Positions 1-7,811 of a DNA stretch of 64,000 nucleotides are shown here, piece after piece. The notes under the pieces are model-generated. The model was not told the DNA's origin. It did not search any database and saw only the letters and a list, made by a program, of their open reading frames with translations. Every line of letters begins with the position of its first letter. The first letter of the stretch is position 1. The stretch is from Actinomadura parmotrematis (lineage in GTDB: Bacteria; Actinomycetota; Actinomycetes; Streptosporangiales; Streptosporangiaceae). The DNA is taken from contig NZ_JAIBOA010000005.1 in the NCBI RefSeq assembly GCF_019458805.1, positions 271,211-335,210 of the forward strand, read 5' to 3'. The translations under genes and the position numbers were made by a program.

Positions 1-302
1 CGGGCCGGGCCGGGCCGGTCGGCCGCCGCGGCGGGGTCGCCGCGGTCCAGCGCCTCCAGCCGCCGCCTGATCACGCGCAGCGGCAGGTAGTGGTCGCGCT
101 GCGCGGCGAGGATGAAGCGCAGCCGGGCCAGGTCGTGCTCGCCGAACTTGCGGTAGCCCGACGGGCTGCGCTGCGGCTCGATCAGCCCCTCCGCCTCCAG
201 GAACCTGATCTTGGAGATGGTGATGTCGGGGAACTCGGGCCGCAGCAGCCCGAGGACGTCCCCGATCGTCATCAGGGGCGGCCCGGCCGGCTGCGCGTTC
301 AT
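1..302 (-). CDS. ftsR: MerR-family regulator FtsR, partial (N-terminal ~100 residues)
   Basis: Cut by the window edge. The visible part starts [20 protein letters not shown] and holds a winged-helix MerR domain: [20 protein letters not shown], then [20 protein letters not shown], then [20 protein letters not shown]. This long-spaced helix-turn-helix with [12 protein letters not shown] is characteristic of the actinobacterial FtsR/Rv1828 group, which is linked to ftsZ control. GGAGGG lies just upstream of the ATG at 302. It sits directly downstream of the FHA gene on the same strand, as in the Mycobacterium garA-Rv1828 order, and is probably cotranscribed. The effector-binding C-terminus is outside the window. 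Confidence 0.85.
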   Translation of the reverse strand, partial: MNAQPAGPPLMTIGDVLGLLRPEFPDITISKIRFLEAEGLIEPQRSPSGYRKFGEHDLARLRFILAAQRDHYLPLRVIRRRLEALDRGDPAAAADRPGPA

Positions 303-364
303 GGCCCTCCGATCGTCGCGCGGTGCGGCGGTCCCGCCCGCCCCGGTCCGGGGCGGGCGCGGGA

Positions 365-907
365 TCAGCCGTGCTGCGGGTTGGTCAGGAACACCAGCCG
401 GAACTTGCCGATCTGGACCTCGTCGCCGCCGGACAGGCCGGCCTGGTCGATGCGCTGGCGGTTGACGTAGGTGCCGTTCAGGCTGCCCACGTCGCGGACC
501 GCGAAACTCCCGCCCTGGCGGGAGAACTCGGCGTGCCGCCGGGACACGGTGACGTCGTCCAGGAAGATGTCGCTCTCGGGGTGGCGGCCCGCCGAGGTGC
601 GGTCCTTGTCGAGCAGGAAGCGGCTGCCGGCGTTCGGCCCGCGCTGCACGACGAGCAGCGCGGTACCGGGGGGCAGCGCCTCCACCGCGACGTGCTCGGC
701 GCCCGCGGGCTCGGGCTCGGCGCCCGCCTGCTCGGCCTCGAACGCCTCGAAGCCGCCGATGGAGATGGTGGACGTGGACTCGCCGGGGGATTCGCGGGGA
801 GGCAGCGGCGGCTGGCCGCCGCGTCCCAGCGGAGTGCCGCAGTTGGAGCAGAAGCGGGCATCATCCGGGTTGGCGTGACCGCACTGCGTGCAGTAGACGC
901 TCGGCAT
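365..907 (-). CDS. garA: GarA-like FHA protein with N-terminal zinc ribbon
   Basis: 180 residues. The N-terminus carries a four-cysteine zinc ribbon (YCTQCG near residue 5, FCSNCG near residue 21), followed by an acidic linker with an ESTSTISI segment. The FHA domain fills the C-terminal half, with the phosphothreonine-binding signatures [20 protein letters not shown] and GSLNGTYVN. GarA/OdhI proteins bind and inhibit 2-oxoglutarate dehydrogenase and glutamate dehydrogenase when unphosphorylated; the linker Thr residues are plausible kinase targets equivalent to the mycobacterial ETTSVF motif (inference). The ATG at 907 was chosen because the zinc ribbon begins there and AGGAGG lies about 12 bases upstream. 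The open frame continues upstream to 1114 but that part looks non-coding. Confidence 0.85.
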   Translation of the reverse strand: MPSVYCTQCGHANPDDARFCSNCGTPLGRGGQPPLPPRESPGESTSTISIGGFEAFEAEQAGAEPEPAGAEHVAVEALPPGTALLVVQRGPNAGSRFLLDKDRTSAGRHPESDIFLDDVTVSRRHAEFSRQGGSFAVRDVGSLNGTYVNRQRIDQAGLSGGDEVQIGKFRLVFLTNPQHG

Positions 908-1198
908 AGATCGGCTCGGCCTCCTACCATCGGTGTGCCACCGGCGGTCCCGCCTCGGCGGGTCCGCCTGCGCCACGCGCTCCTTCACTCGGCCCGCACC
1001 GGGAACCCTCCCCCGGGACGGTCCGGCGACCGCCCGCGGGACACGACGGTCGCCGCAACCTACGCGGGTGGCGCCCGGGGGGTCAACCGGATCGGTCACC
1101 CGGCCGCCCCTCAAGCTACCTTCGTCAATGATCGCAGGTCTACGGCGCCGCGCGGACCAGGACCCGTGGATCCGCCCCCCGGCGCGGTGCGAGGTGCC
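908..1198. other. 291-bp gene-free gap where gcvH would be expected
   Basis: No convincing gene on either strand. In mycobacteria (Rv1825-gcvH-garA) and in Streptomyces gene order, as I recall it, gcvH lies here. No lipoyl-domain signature is visible in any frame. The sequence is slightly less G+C-rich around 1120-1145 and probably contains the promoter of the minus-strand FHA-ftsR pair, but I cannot place a convincing -35/-10 pair. Confidence 0.5.
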
Positions 1199-1903
1199 TC
1201 ACCCCGACCGTACCGCGCGCACCTTCACGGTCGCGCGCTGCGCGATCGCGACGGCCGCGCCGGCCGCCTCCAGGGTCTTCACGACGCCGCCGGGGATGCC
1301 GAGCGCCGTGGTCAGGGTGTGCGGGTCGCCGATGGCGAGCACCCGGTAGGGCGCGGCCAGCCGGTGCCCGTCGGCGAGGATCCCGCCGGGGCCGTCGAGG
1401 AAGTAGGTGCCGGCGCCCGCGCGGACGTCGCCGATCTGGACGACCTCGGCGCCCGCGTCCCGCAGCTCCTGGAGGGTGTCGAGGAGGTCGGCGGCGCGGA
1501 CCGCGCCGCCCGGGTCGGTGATGGTGACCTCGACGCCGGGGCCCTCGGCGGGCAGCGTGCCGGCCAGCAGCCCGTAGGTGGCGGCGCGCTCGCGGGCCTC
1601 CTGGAGGGCGGTGCCGCCCCGCGCGTCGCGCTCCAGGCCCGCCTTGGTGTCCTCCAGGTCGCGCACGTCGCCGCGGAGCCGCTCGGAGCGCTGGCCGAGG
1701 TCGGACAGGACGCCGACGAGCTCGTCCTGGCGGGCGGTGGCGAAGGTGGTGTCGCGCTGGGTGGTGTGGACCTGGGCGACCAGCGCGAAGCCGAGCACGA
1801 GGCTGAGCAGGCCGCCGATCAGGTGGCCGCGGGTGGCGCGGGGGCGCAGCAGGTCGGCGAGCGCGCGCCGGGCGCCCGCGCGCCCGCCCTCGGGGGCGCT
1901 CAT
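1199..1903 (-). CDS. DUF881 membrane-anchored protein (second copy)
   Basis: 234 residues. One N-terminal transmembrane helix (about 27-45, GHLIGGLLSLVLGFALVAQV) leads into a coiled-coil-like segment rich in E/R/L (about 60-110), then the globular DUF881 domain with the typical GPGVEVTITDPGG and VQIGDVRAGAGTYFLDGPGG motifs. DUF881 proteins flank the small basic protein in most actinobacteria and are presumed extracytoplasmic; their biochemical role is not established. The start overlaps the stop of the upstream small basic protein gene by 4 bases, so translation is likely coupled. This is the last gene of the DUF881-sbp-DUF881 unit. Confidence 0.8.
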   Translation of the reverse strand: MSAPEGGRAGARRALADLLRPRATRGHLIGGLLSLVLGFALVAQVHTTQRDTTFATARQDELVGVLSDLGQRSERLRGDVRDLEDTKAGLERDARGGTALQEARERAATYGLLAGTLPAEGPGVEVTITDPGGAVRAADLLDTLQELRDAGAEVVQIGDVRAGAGTYFLDGPGGILADGHRLAAPYRVLAIGDPHTLTTALGIPGGVVKTLEAAGAAVAIAQRATVKVRAVRSG

Positions 1904-2232
1904 GCGCCGAACAGCCGGCGGCGGATGGCCGCGGCGTTGGAGAAGATGCGGATGCCGAGCACGACGACGACGCCGGTGGACAGCTGCGAGCCGACGCCGA
2001 GCTGGTCGCCGAGGAACACGATGAGCGCGGCGATGATGGTGTTGCTGACGAACGAGACGACGAAGACCTTCTCGTCGAACATCCCCTCCAGCCGGGCGCG
2101 GACGCCGCCGGACATGGCGTCCAGCGCGGCCACGATGGCGATCGGCAGGTAGGGCTGGAGCCAGAGCGGCACCTCGGGGTGGAACACCAGCCCGAGCACG
2201 ATCCCGGCGACGAGCCCGATGAGCGCGATCAC
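1900..2232 (-). CDS. sbp: Small basic protein (DUF1290)
   Basis: 110 residues, three hydrophobic segments (1-17, about 30-48, about 58-95). The N-terminus VIALIGLVAGIVLGLVF and the segment PYLPIAIVAALDAMSGGVRA are diagnostic of the DUF1290/Sbp family, found next to DUF881 genes and division genes in Gram-positives. The GTG at 2232 overlaps the TGA of the upstream DUF881 gene (GTGA), and its own stop overlaps the next start. The positively charged C-terminus (IRRRLFGA) fits the name. The molecular function of Sbp is unknown; a role in envelope or division is inferred from its neighbours. Confidence 0.85.
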   Translation of the reverse strand: MIALIGLVAGIVLGLVFHPEVPLWLQPYLPIAIVAALDAMSGGVRARLEGMFDEKVFVVSFVSNTIIAALIVFLGDQLGVGSQLSTGVVVVLGIRIFSNAAAIRRRLFGA

Positions 2233-3158
2233 GGCGGGTCCCCCTCTCCGCGCGCGGTGCCGCCGGCCGGCCCGGCGGGCAGCGGCCGCGCGTAGCGTAG
2301 CCGGAGCGCGCCGGCGGCGGGCAGCCGGGCGGCCTTCGCCGTCTCCAGGTCGTAGCGGATGCGGAACCGGTCGTGCAGCGCGGCGGTGCGGCGGTCGGCC
2401 GCCGAGCCGCGGTAGGCGGCGCGCAGGCGGCCCGGGTCGCCGAGCGCGGTCACCCGGTAGGGGCCGGTGAGGGGCCGGTAGTCGACCAGGATCGCCTCCC
2501 CGGCGGTGCGGACGGCGGTGGTCGGGGTGAGCCGCTGCCCGTTGATGGCGATGGCGGTGGCGCCGGCCGCCCACAGGCCGTTGACGACGGCTTGCAGGTC
2601 CCGGTCGTAGACGCGGCCGTCGCCGGGCGCGGCGCCGTCGCGGGCGGGCGGGGCGGCGTCCGGCGGCGCGTCGTCCAGCACGGCGACGAGCGCGGGCCCG
2701 GCGGCGGGCTGGGCCGCGGCGGCCGCCGCGGCGGCGGCGAGGTCGCGGCGGGCGCGGCGGCCCTCCTCGCTGCGGGCGAGGCCGGCGGCGCGCAGGCGCT
2801 CGGTCTCGGTGCGCAGCGCGTCCAGGCGGCGCTGCAGGGCGTCGCTCTCCTCGGTGCGCGCGCGGATCGCGTCGACCAGCCGGTGCCGCTGCTGCGCGGC
2901 GACCGGCTCGCTGCGGCGCGTCTCGGCGCCCGCGACCGCCAGCAGCACGCCGGTGAGGACGAGGACGAGCAGCACGCCGCCGCCGCGCAGGGGGCTCCGG
3001 CGCGGCGCGGCGTCCCCGGCGGCGGCCCGGCGCGCCGCGGCGTCGGCGTACCCGGGATCGAGGACGCGGCCGGCGTGCAGGTCGGCCAGCAGGGACATGG
3101 AGGCGTCGGGGCGCCGCCATCCGGGCGGGCCGCCCGGGGCCCGTGCCTGCCTGTCCAC
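2229..3158 (-). CDS. DUF881 membrane-anchored protein (first copy)
   Basis: 309 residues. An N-terminal cytoplasmic stretch (to about 60) contains RRPDASMSLL, a motif usual near the start of this family. It is followed by one transmembrane helix (about 61-79, GVLLVLVLTGVLLAVAGA), a coiled coil (about 85-150) and a DUF881 domain with AGATAIAINGQRLTPTTAVR and VDYRPLTGPYRVTALGDPG. The C-terminus ends with the family-typical YDLETAK-like segment. A second possible start (ATG 3098) would remove 20 residues; I prefer 3158 because the preceding RRPD segment looks conserved. It is the first gene of the DUF881-sbp-DUF881 operon and overlaps sbp by 4 bases. Confidence 0.75.
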   Translation of the reverse strand: MDRQARAPGGPPGWRRPDASMSLLADLHAGRVLDPGYADAAARRAAAGDAAPRRSPLRGGGVLLVLVLTGVLLAVAGAETRRSEPVAAQQRHRLVDAIRARTEESDALQRRLDALRTETERLRAAGLARSEEGRRARRDLAAAAAAAAAQPAAGPALVAVLDDAPPDAAPPARDGAAPGDGRVYDRDLQAVVNGLWAAGATAIAINGQRLTPTTAVRTAGEAILVDYRPLTGPYRVTALGDPGRLRAAYRGSAADRRTAALHDRFRIRYDLETAKAARLPAAGALRLRYARPLPAGPAGGTARGEGDPP

Positions 3159-3219
3159 CGGACCATGATGGCAAGGCCCGGCGGGTCCGCCGGCGGCGGG
3201 GACGGCCGGGCGGGGACGG

Positions 3220-3867
3220 TCAGGCGGTGAGCGCGGCGCGCGAGCGGTCCAGGCCGATCCGCAGGGCGAGGGCGGCGAGGACGGTGCCCATCAGGTAGCG
3301 CTGGGCGCGCTGCCAGAGGGGGCGGCGGGCCAGGAAGGCGGCGATGGACCCGGCGGCGAGCACGATGAGCCCGTTGACGGTGATCGCGACGGCCGCCTGG
3401 GCGAGGCCGAGCTCCACGATCTGCAGCGGCAGCCGGCCCCGGGCGGGATCGGCGAACTGCGGCAGCAGCGACAGGTACAGGATGGCGATCTTGGGGTTGA
3501 GCAGGCTGGTGACCAGGCCCATCGTGTAGAGGCGGCGCGGCGGGTCGGCCGGCAGGTCGCGCGGCGCGAACGCCGAGGCGCCGCCGGGGCGGACCGCCTG
3601 CCAGGCGAGCCAGAGCAGGTAGGCGGCGCCGCCCAGCTTCACCGCGGCGTAGACGGCGGGCACCGCGACGAACAGGGCGCTCAGCCCGGCGGCGGTGAGC
3701 GCGATGTAGACGGCGAAGCCGGTGCCGACGCCGGCGAGGCTGACCAGCCCGGCCGCGCGGCCCTGGGTGATCGAGCGCGAGGCCAGGTAGACCATGTTCG
3801 GGCCGGGTGTCAGCACCAGGCCGAGCGCGACGGCGGCGAGGCCCAGCAGGGCGGTGAGGGGGACCAC
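3220..3867 (-). CDS. LysE/RhtB-family amino-acid exporter
   Basis: 215 residues, about six transmembrane helices. Family signatures are the N-terminal TPGPNMVYLASRSITQGRAAG (residues about 18-38), G-x-GTGFAVY, and LLNPKIAILYLSLLPQF in the middle. LysE/RhtB proteins export amino acids or derivatives across the cytoplasmic membrane; the substrate cannot be read from sequence. The GTG at 3867 has AAGGACG just upstream. It is divergent from a MocR regulator whose candidate operator repeats lie between the two genes, so it is probably that regulator's target. The pair interrupts an otherwise conserved envelope cluster. Confidence 0.85.
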   Translation of the reverse strand: MVPLTALLGLAAVALGLVLTPGPNMVYLASRSITQGRAAGLVSLAGVGTGFAVYIALTAAGLSALFVAVPAVYAAVKLGGAAYLLWLAWQAVRPGGASAFAPRDLPADPPRRLYTMGLVTSLLNPKIAILYLSLLPQFADPARGRLPLQIVELGLAQAAVAITVNGLIVLAAGSIAAFLARRPLWQRAQRYLMGTVLAALALRIGLDRSRAALTA

Positions 3868-3899
3868 GGGACGTCCTTCCGGAGAATGCGCCGAGCCTA

Positions 3900-3953
3900 T
3901 TGATCCGCGCGTACTCGGTGCAATAATGACTTTGTACTCGGAGCAATCGGGAG
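3900..3953 (+). promoter_or_regulatory. mocR promoter with MocR-type direct repeats
   Basis: Two 14-bp direct repeats, GTACTCGGTGCAAT (3911-3924) and GTACTCGGAGCAAT (3934-3947), differ at one base and start 23 bp apart, about two helical turns. A plausible plus-strand promoter is TTGATC (3900-3905) with AATAAT (3922-3927), 16-bp spacer. Ribosome site GGGAGG lies at 3949-3954. Direct repeats upstream of the regulator are typical of MocR-subfamily operators. The layout would allow autorepression and control of the divergent lysE. Confidence 0.6.
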
Positions 3954-3958
3954 GGCCG

Positions 3959-5290
3959 GTGGAGACGTTCCAGCGGGTGGCGGACGCGGTCGCCGCCGAC
4001 ATCCGGTCCGGGCGGCTGCGGCCGGGCGACCGGCTGCCGCCGCAGCGCCTGTTCGCCCGCCGGCGCGGCATCGCGCCCTCCACCGCCGCCCGCGTGTACG
4101 GCGAGCTGGCCCGGCGGGGCCTGGTCACCGGCGAGGTCGGGCGCGGCACCTTCGTGCGCGCCGGCCGGGAGGCGGACGCGCCCGCGCTGGCCGAGCCCGC
4201 CGCCGCCCGCGTCGACCTGGAGCTGAACTACCCGGTCGCGCCCGGCCAGTCCGCGGCGCTCGCGGCCGGGCTGCAGCGGCTGCTGCGCCCCGACGCGCTC
4301 GCCGCCGCCCTCGGCCCGGCGCGCGCCGCCGGGACGCCCGGCGCCCGCGCCGCCGTCCGGGACCTGCTGGCCCGCCCGGGGTGGACGCCGGGCGAGGTGC
4401 TGTTCGCCGGGAACGGGCGGCAGGCGATCGCGGCGGCCGTCGCCGCGCTCGTCCCGCCCGGCGGCCGCCTCGCCGTCGAGGAGCTGACCTACCCGGTCGT
4501 GCTCGGCGTCGCGGCCCGGCTCGGCGTGACCGCCGTCCCGGTCGCCTGCGACGGGGACGGCCTCGTCCCCGAGGCCCTGGCCGAGGCGCACCGCCGGACA
4601 CCGGTGCACGCGGTGTACGTGCAGCCGACGCTGCAGAACCCGCACAGCACGACGATGCCGCCCGCGCGCCGCGCCGGGCTCGCCGCCGTGCTGGAGGAGT
4701 TGGGCCTGCACGCGGTCGAGGACGCCGTCTGGTCGTTCCTGGAGCCGGACGCGGTCCCCCTCGCCGCGCACGCCCCCGGGCGGACCGTCCTCGTCGAGGG
4801 GTTCGCCAAGCGGCTCGCGCCGGGCCTGTCGGTGGGCGTGGCGGTGCCGCCCGCGGCGCTCGGCGCCCCGGTGGCGGCCGCGCTGCGGGCGGCCGGGTCG
4901 GCGCCCTCGGGGTACGCCCTGGAGGCCGTCACCGGGTGGATCGGCGACGGGACGGCGGACCGCGTCGCCGCCGCCAAGCGCGCCGACGCCGCCGCCCGCC
5001 AGCGGGTGGTCGCGGCCGCGCTGCCGGGCGCGCGGCTGCGGACCGCGCCGCGCTCCTACTTCTGCTGGTGGGACCTGCCGGCGCCGTGGCGGGCCGAGAC
5101 GTTCGTCGCGGCGGCGGCGCGGCGCGGCATCGCGGTGACGCCGGGCGCGGCGTTCGCCGCGGGCCCGGGGGCGGCGCCGAACGCCGTCCGGATCGGCACC
5201 GCCTCCCCCTCCCCCGACGTCCTCGCCGGAGCGCTGGAGACCCTCGCCGCCCTCGCCCGGTCCGCCCCGGACGAGGTGCTGGGCGGCTGA
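3959..5290 (+). CDS. MocR/PdxR-type GntR regulator with aminotransferase domain
   Basis: 443 residues. The N-terminal GntR winged helix (about 1-70) shows DIRSGRLRPGDRLPPQR and APSTAARVYGELARRGLVTG, then a fold-type I PLP aminotransferase domain with VQPTLQNPHSTTM and the PLP-lysine segment LVEGFAKRLAPGLSVGV. MocR regulators sense PLP or amino-acid adducts and bind direct repeats. I chose GTG 3959: GGGAGG precedes it by a good distance, and the predicted transcription start (about 3934) lies downstream of the alternative ATG at 3926, which also falls between the operator repeats. It is divergent from lysE, its likely target. Confidence 0.8.
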   Translation: METFQRVADAVAADIRSGRLRPGDRLPPQRLFARRRGIAPSTAARVYGELARRGLVTGEVGRGTFVRAGREADAPALAEPAAARVDLELNYPVAPGQSAALAAGLQRLLRPDALAAALGPARAAGTPGARAAVRDLLARPGWTPGEVLFAGNGRQAIAAAVAALVPPGGRLAVEELTYPVVLGVAARLGVTAVPVACDGDGLVPEALAEAHRRTPVHAVYVQPTLQNPHSTTMPPARRAGLAAVLEELGLHAVEDAVWSFLEPDAVPLAAHAPGRTVLVEGFAKRLAPGLSVGVAVPPAALGAPVAAALRAAGSAPSGYALEAVTGWIGDGTADRVAAAKRADAAARQRVVAAALPGARLRTAPRSYFCWWDLPAPWRAETFVAAAARRGIAVTPGAAFAAGPGAAPNAVRIGTASPSPDVLAGALETLAALARSAPDEVLGG

Positions 5291-5312
5291 CGCCCCGGCC
5301 GTTCCGGCCCGG

Positions 5313-7811
5313 TCAGGCGCCGGCGCGCTCGACGACCGCGGCCCACTCCTCCAGCAGGGCCTGCGCGGCGTCGGCGTCGGGGCCCTCGGCCCACAGGTGG
5401 GTGACGGGCTCGGACGGGTCGGGCAGCACCAGCACCCAGCGGCCGCCGCCGGGCACGACCCGCACGCCGTCGGTGGTGTCGATGGTGAGACCGGCGGCGG
5501 CCTCCACCACGTGCCGCATGACGCTGCCCTTGGCCGCCCACGGCGTCGGCACCGAGCGGCGCAGCAGGTGCGCCTCGGGGATGCGCCGGTCGATCTGGGA
5601 CAGGGTGAGGCGGGTGCGGGCGACCAGGCCGACGAGGCGGACGAACGCCGCGATGCCGTCCACGGTGGTGGTGAACTCGGGCATCAGGAACCCGCCGCGG
5701 CCGTCCGCCGCGAAGATCACCTCGGGGCGGGCGGCGGCCTTGGTGAGCACGTCCTGGGAGGTGGAGGTCCACTCCACCTGGACGCCGTGGAAGCGGCAGA
5801 CCTGCTCGGCGACGCGGGTGGTGGTGACCGGCAGCGCGACCCGGCCGCCGCGCCGCTCGGCGGCGACGAGGTCGAGCATGACCAGCAGCGCCCGGTCGTC
5901 GCTGATCAGCTCGCCGTTCTCGTCGACCAGCGAGATGCGCTCGCCGACCGGGTCGAACCGCACGCCGAACGCGCCGCGCGAGGACGACACCAGCTCGCCG
6001 AGGCGCTGCAGGTCGCGCATCCGCTCGGCGAGGGTCTCGGTCGGGTTGGCCTCGTCCAGGGTGTTGTTGCGGGTGAGGACCTCCACGCCGACCTTGCCGA
6101 GCAGCGACGGCAGCACCAGGGAGGCGACGCCGCCCGCGCAGTCCAGCACGAGCTTCAGGCCGGCCTCGCGGACGCCGGTCATGTCGGCGCGGCGCAGCAG
6201 GTCGCGGGTGTAGGTCTCCATGACGCGCGCCGGGTAGCTCAGCTCGGCGATCTCGCCGGGGAAGGCGCGCCGGTACTCCTGGCGGCCGAAGACGCGCTCC
6301 AGCTTGCGCTGCGCGCCCTGGGACAGGTCGGCGCCCTCGTCGTCGAGGAACAGGATGTCCACGCCCTGGGAGTCGCCGAGGGTGGTGCGGATGTAGATGC
6401 CGCCGGCGGCGTCCTGGCGGCCGGTCTCGAACCGCGCGACCGGCAGCGGGCACGCCTCCAGGTCCTCGACGTTGATGGCGCTGGCGGTGAGCGCGCTGAT
6501 CACCGCGCGCTTCAGGGTGCGGGCGGCGCGCGACACGTCGCGGCCGGTGACGACGGTGCTGCCCTTCTTCAGGGTGGTGGCGTAGGCGCTGGCGAGGCGC
6601 ACCGCGAGCTCGGGCGTGATCTCGACGTTGACCAGGCCCGACACCCCGCGCGGGCCGAACAGGTTGCGCTGGCCGCGCGACTCCCAGATGACGCTCGTGT
6701 TGACCACGGCGCCCGCCTCGACGGTCTTGAACGGGTAGACCTTCACCCCGCTGGAGACGTACGCCTCGGCCTCGATGACGCACTCGTCGCCGATGATCGC
6801 GCCCTCCTCGATCCGGGCGCCCGCCATCACGTCGGTGTTCTTGCCGACCACGCAGCCGCGCAGGTTGGTGGACGGCGCGACGAACACGTTGTCGTGCACG
6901 ATCGCGCGGTGCAGGAACGCGCCCTCCTTCACCACCACGTTGCTGCCGAGGACGGTGAACTCGCGCAGCTCGACGCCCGCCTCGACCTTGGCGTAGTCGC
7001 CGATGTAGAGCGGGCCCTTCAGCACGGCCTCGGCGTCGACCTCGGCGCCCTCGGCGACCCAGACGCCCGGCGACACCTCGAAGCCGTCCATCTCGACCTC
7101 GACCAGGCCCGACAGCATGTCGGCCTGGGCCTTCAGGTAGCTCTCGTGGGTGCCGACGTCCTCCCAGTAGCAGTCGGCGACGTAGCCGTACAGCGGGGCG
7201 CCCTCGGCGAGCAGTTTGGGGAACACGTCGCCCGACCAGTCGACCGGCTCGCCCGCCGCGACGTGCGCGAGGACCTCGGGCTCCATGATGTAGATGCCGG
7301 TGTTGACGGTGTCGGAGAACACCTGCCCCCAGGTCGGCTTCTCCAGGAAGCGCTGGATGCGGCCGTGCTCGTCGACGATGATGATCCCGAACTCCAGCGG
7401 GTTCGGGACCCGCTTCAGCCCGATGGTGACGAGGGCGCCGTTCTCCTCGTGGAAGCGGACCATGTCGGTGAGGTCGATGTCGGTGAGCGCGTCCCCGGAG
7501 ATCACCAGGAAGCGGTCGTCGCGCAGCGCCTCCTCGGCGTTCTTGACGCTGCCCGCGGTGCCGAGCGGGACCTCCTCGGTCGCGTAGCTCAGCGCCATGC
7601 CGAGCTCCTCGCCGTCGCCGAAGTAGTTGCGGATCAGCGCGGCGAGGAACTGCACCGTGACGACGGTCTCGTCGAACCCGTGGCGGCGCAGGAGCCGCAG
7701 CACGTGCTCCATGATGGGCCGGTTGACGAGCGGGAGGAGGGGTTTGGGCTGGTTGGCGGTCATCGGACGCAGCCGCGTCCCCTCGCCACCGGCCATCACG
7801 ACGGCCTTCAT
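5313..7811 (-). CDS. Mannose-1-phosphate guanylyltransferase-like / phosphomannomutase-like fusion
   Basis: 832 residues in three parts: a nucleotidyltransferase domain (1-235; MAGGEGTRLRPMT, EKPTWGQVFSDTVNTGIYIM), a left-handed beta-helix of hexapeptide repeats (about 250-370), and a phosphohexomutase-like domain (about 380-832). The first domain should form an NDP-hexose from hexose-1-phosphate. The mutase domain lacks its key motifs: where TASHNP is expected there is GGIYIRT (470-476), the metal loop reads RFDPVGER (618-625) and the sugar loop reads DGRGGFLMPEF (703-713). It is therefore probably regulatory or structural. The ATG overlaps the stop of the upstream phosphatidyltransferase gene by 4 bases. 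Cell-wall or glycolipid precursor supply is a reasonable role (inference). Confidence 0.8.
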   Translation of the reverse strand: MKAVVMAGGEGTRLRPMTANQPKPLLPLVNRPIMEHVLRLLRRHGFDETVVTVQFLAALIRNYFGDGEELGMALSYATEEVPLGTAGSVKNAEEALRDDRFLVISGDALTDIDLTDMVRFHEENGALVTIGLKRVPNPLEFGIIIVDEHGRIQRFLEKPTWGQVFSDTVNTGIYIMEPEVLAHVAAGEPVDWSGDVFPKLLAEGAPLYGYVADCYWEDVGTHESYLKAQADMLSGLVEVEMDGFEVSPGVWVAEGAEVDAEAVLKGPLYIGDYAKVEAGVELREFTVLGSNVVVKEGAFLHRAIVHDNVFVAPSTNLRGCVVGKNTDVMAGARIEEGAIIGDECVIEAEAYVSSGVKVYPFKTVEAGAVVNTSVIWESRGQRNLFGPRGVSGLVNVEITPELAVRLASAYATTLKKGSTVVTGRDVSRAARTLKRAVISALTASAINVEDLEACPLPVARFETGRQDAAGGIYIRTTLGDSQGVDILFLDDEGADLSQGAQRKLERVFGRQEYRRAFPGEIAELSYPARVMETYTRDLLRRADMTGVREAGLKLVLDCAGGVASLVLPSLLGKVGVEVLTRNNTLDEANPTETLAERMRDLQRLGELVSSSRGAFGVRFDPVGERISLVDENGELISDDRALLVMLDLVAAERRGGRVALPVTTTRVAEQVCRFHGVQVEWTSTSQDVLTKAAARPEVIFAADGRGGFLMPEFTTTVDGIAAFVRLVGLVARTRLTLSQIDRRIPEAHLLRRSVPTPWAAKGSVMRHVVEAAAGLTIDTTDGVRVVPGGGRWVLVLPDPSEPVTHLWAEGPDADAAQALLEEWAAVVERAGA

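Noticed and set aside
3926..3958. ATG 3926 as the mocR start
   Set aside because: Lies between the operator repeats and upstream of the likely transcription start; GTG 3959 has a proper ribosome site.
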